Part shown: positions 63,901 through 64,000 of the stretch, piece after piece
Layout: every line of letters starts with the position of its first letter
Numbering within the stretch: position 1 is the first letter of the stretch
Source: Charina bottae
Taxonomy: Eukaryota > Chordata > Lepidosauria > Squamata > Charinaidae
Direction: 5' to 3'
Assembly (NCBI GenBank): GCA_023362775.1
Contig: JALMGJ010000002.1
Location: 35,179,914 to 35,243,913, forward strand
Length of the DNA: 64,000 nt
The notes under the pieces: model-generated
The model's input: the letters and a program-made list of their open reading frames with translations, nothing else
What the model was told of the DNA's origin: nothing
Databases searched by the model: none
Made by a program: the position numbers and the translations under genes

Positions 63901-64000
63901 CATAATGAGAAGACAGGATACCCTGGAGAAGAAGCTGATGCTAGGGAAAGTGGAAGGCAAAAGAAAGAGGGGCCGACCAAGGGCAAGATGGATGGATGGT
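60904..64000 (+). mobile_element. RTE-2: second RTE-clade LINE, runs off the edge
   Basis: Starts near CTCCAGCAAAGGAGATCG with a 180-bp leader whose layout (CTTGTCGTGG, GGTAATGGCAACCCACCCC) parallels that of BovB. It is related to but distinct from BovB throughout. The 3' end is beyond the window, but its last 190 bases are seen in the copy at 47832-48021. Confidence 0.9.
61087..64000 (+). pseudogene. RTE-2 endonuclease-reverse transcriptase
   Basis: One frame from ATG 61087 with the same domain order as BovB. Endonuclease: GTWNVRSMSQGKLDV, SELKWTGMGHF, YAPTTDAEEAEVYQFYEDL, then GEWNAKVGS, where E replaces the D of GDWN. DYILCSQRW and SDHELLIAKF follow. Reverse transcriptase: IPIPKKGSTKECSNYRTVA, QAGFRKGRGTRDQIANIRW, FIDYSKAFDCVDHNKLW, GVRQGCILSPYLFNLY and the catalytic LRYADDTTLM. 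TGA codons at 61864 and 63280 replace positions that are arginine in BovB (CGA to TGA). A one-base shift near 63795 precedes the C-terminal part. Lightly damaged, so relatively recent. Confidence 0.9.

Overview
The window looks like an intergenic stretch of a squamate reptile (lizard or snake) vomeronasal receptor cluster, heavily filled with retrotransposons. The host genes are spliced V2R (vomeronasal type-2 receptor) genes with GT-AG introns. The repeats (full-length BovB, a second RTE family, L1, CR1/L2-type LINEs, chromodomain Gypsy, Copia, Penelope, tRNA SINEs, hAT) are the mix expected of squamates. Species cannot be fixed from the sequence alone.

Host content. 720-3428 (+) carries the last three coding exons of a V2R gene: the end of the ligand-binding region, the cysteine-rich domain and an intact seven-helix domain. 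Its first exons lie to the left of the window. 47582-47799 (+) is the signal-peptide exon of a second V2R in the same orientation, and 50666-50776 holds a decayed piece resembling V2R exon 3. 17545-24200 contains a ruined C2H2 zinc-finger sequence split in two by an L1.

Transposon layout. 3808-13019 (-) is a Gypsy chromovirus with both LTRs, interrupted by two CR1 tails and by a full-length BovB whose 1009-codon frame is open. 13053-17381 (+) is a young but internally deleted Copia. 17891-23763 (+) is a full-length, mutated L1. 24795-26042 is a solo LTR with a solo Copia LTR inside. 27396-29787 (-) is a Copia remnant carrying a SINE. 30236-33174 holds RTE, BovB, old L1 and SINE pieces. 33289-44037 (-) is a second Gypsy chromovirus interrupted by a solo LTR, by a Gypsy-1-type solo LTR that itself holds a hAT element, and by a near full-length CR1/L2-type LINE. 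44038-46090 (-) is a third Gypsy remnant. 49032-49578 is a Penelope-like element with a hammerhead-ribozyme motif. 51976-58368 (+) is a second copy of the 27 kb Copia family, holding a BovB that holds an LTR that holds another LTR. 58369-60903 (+) is an L1 fragment invaded by a second RTE family that runs off the right edge.

Apart from the V2R exons there is no sign of a gene system acting together. The biology is receptor-cluster evolution and layered retrotransposition, and target-site duplications allow much of the insertion order to be read directly.
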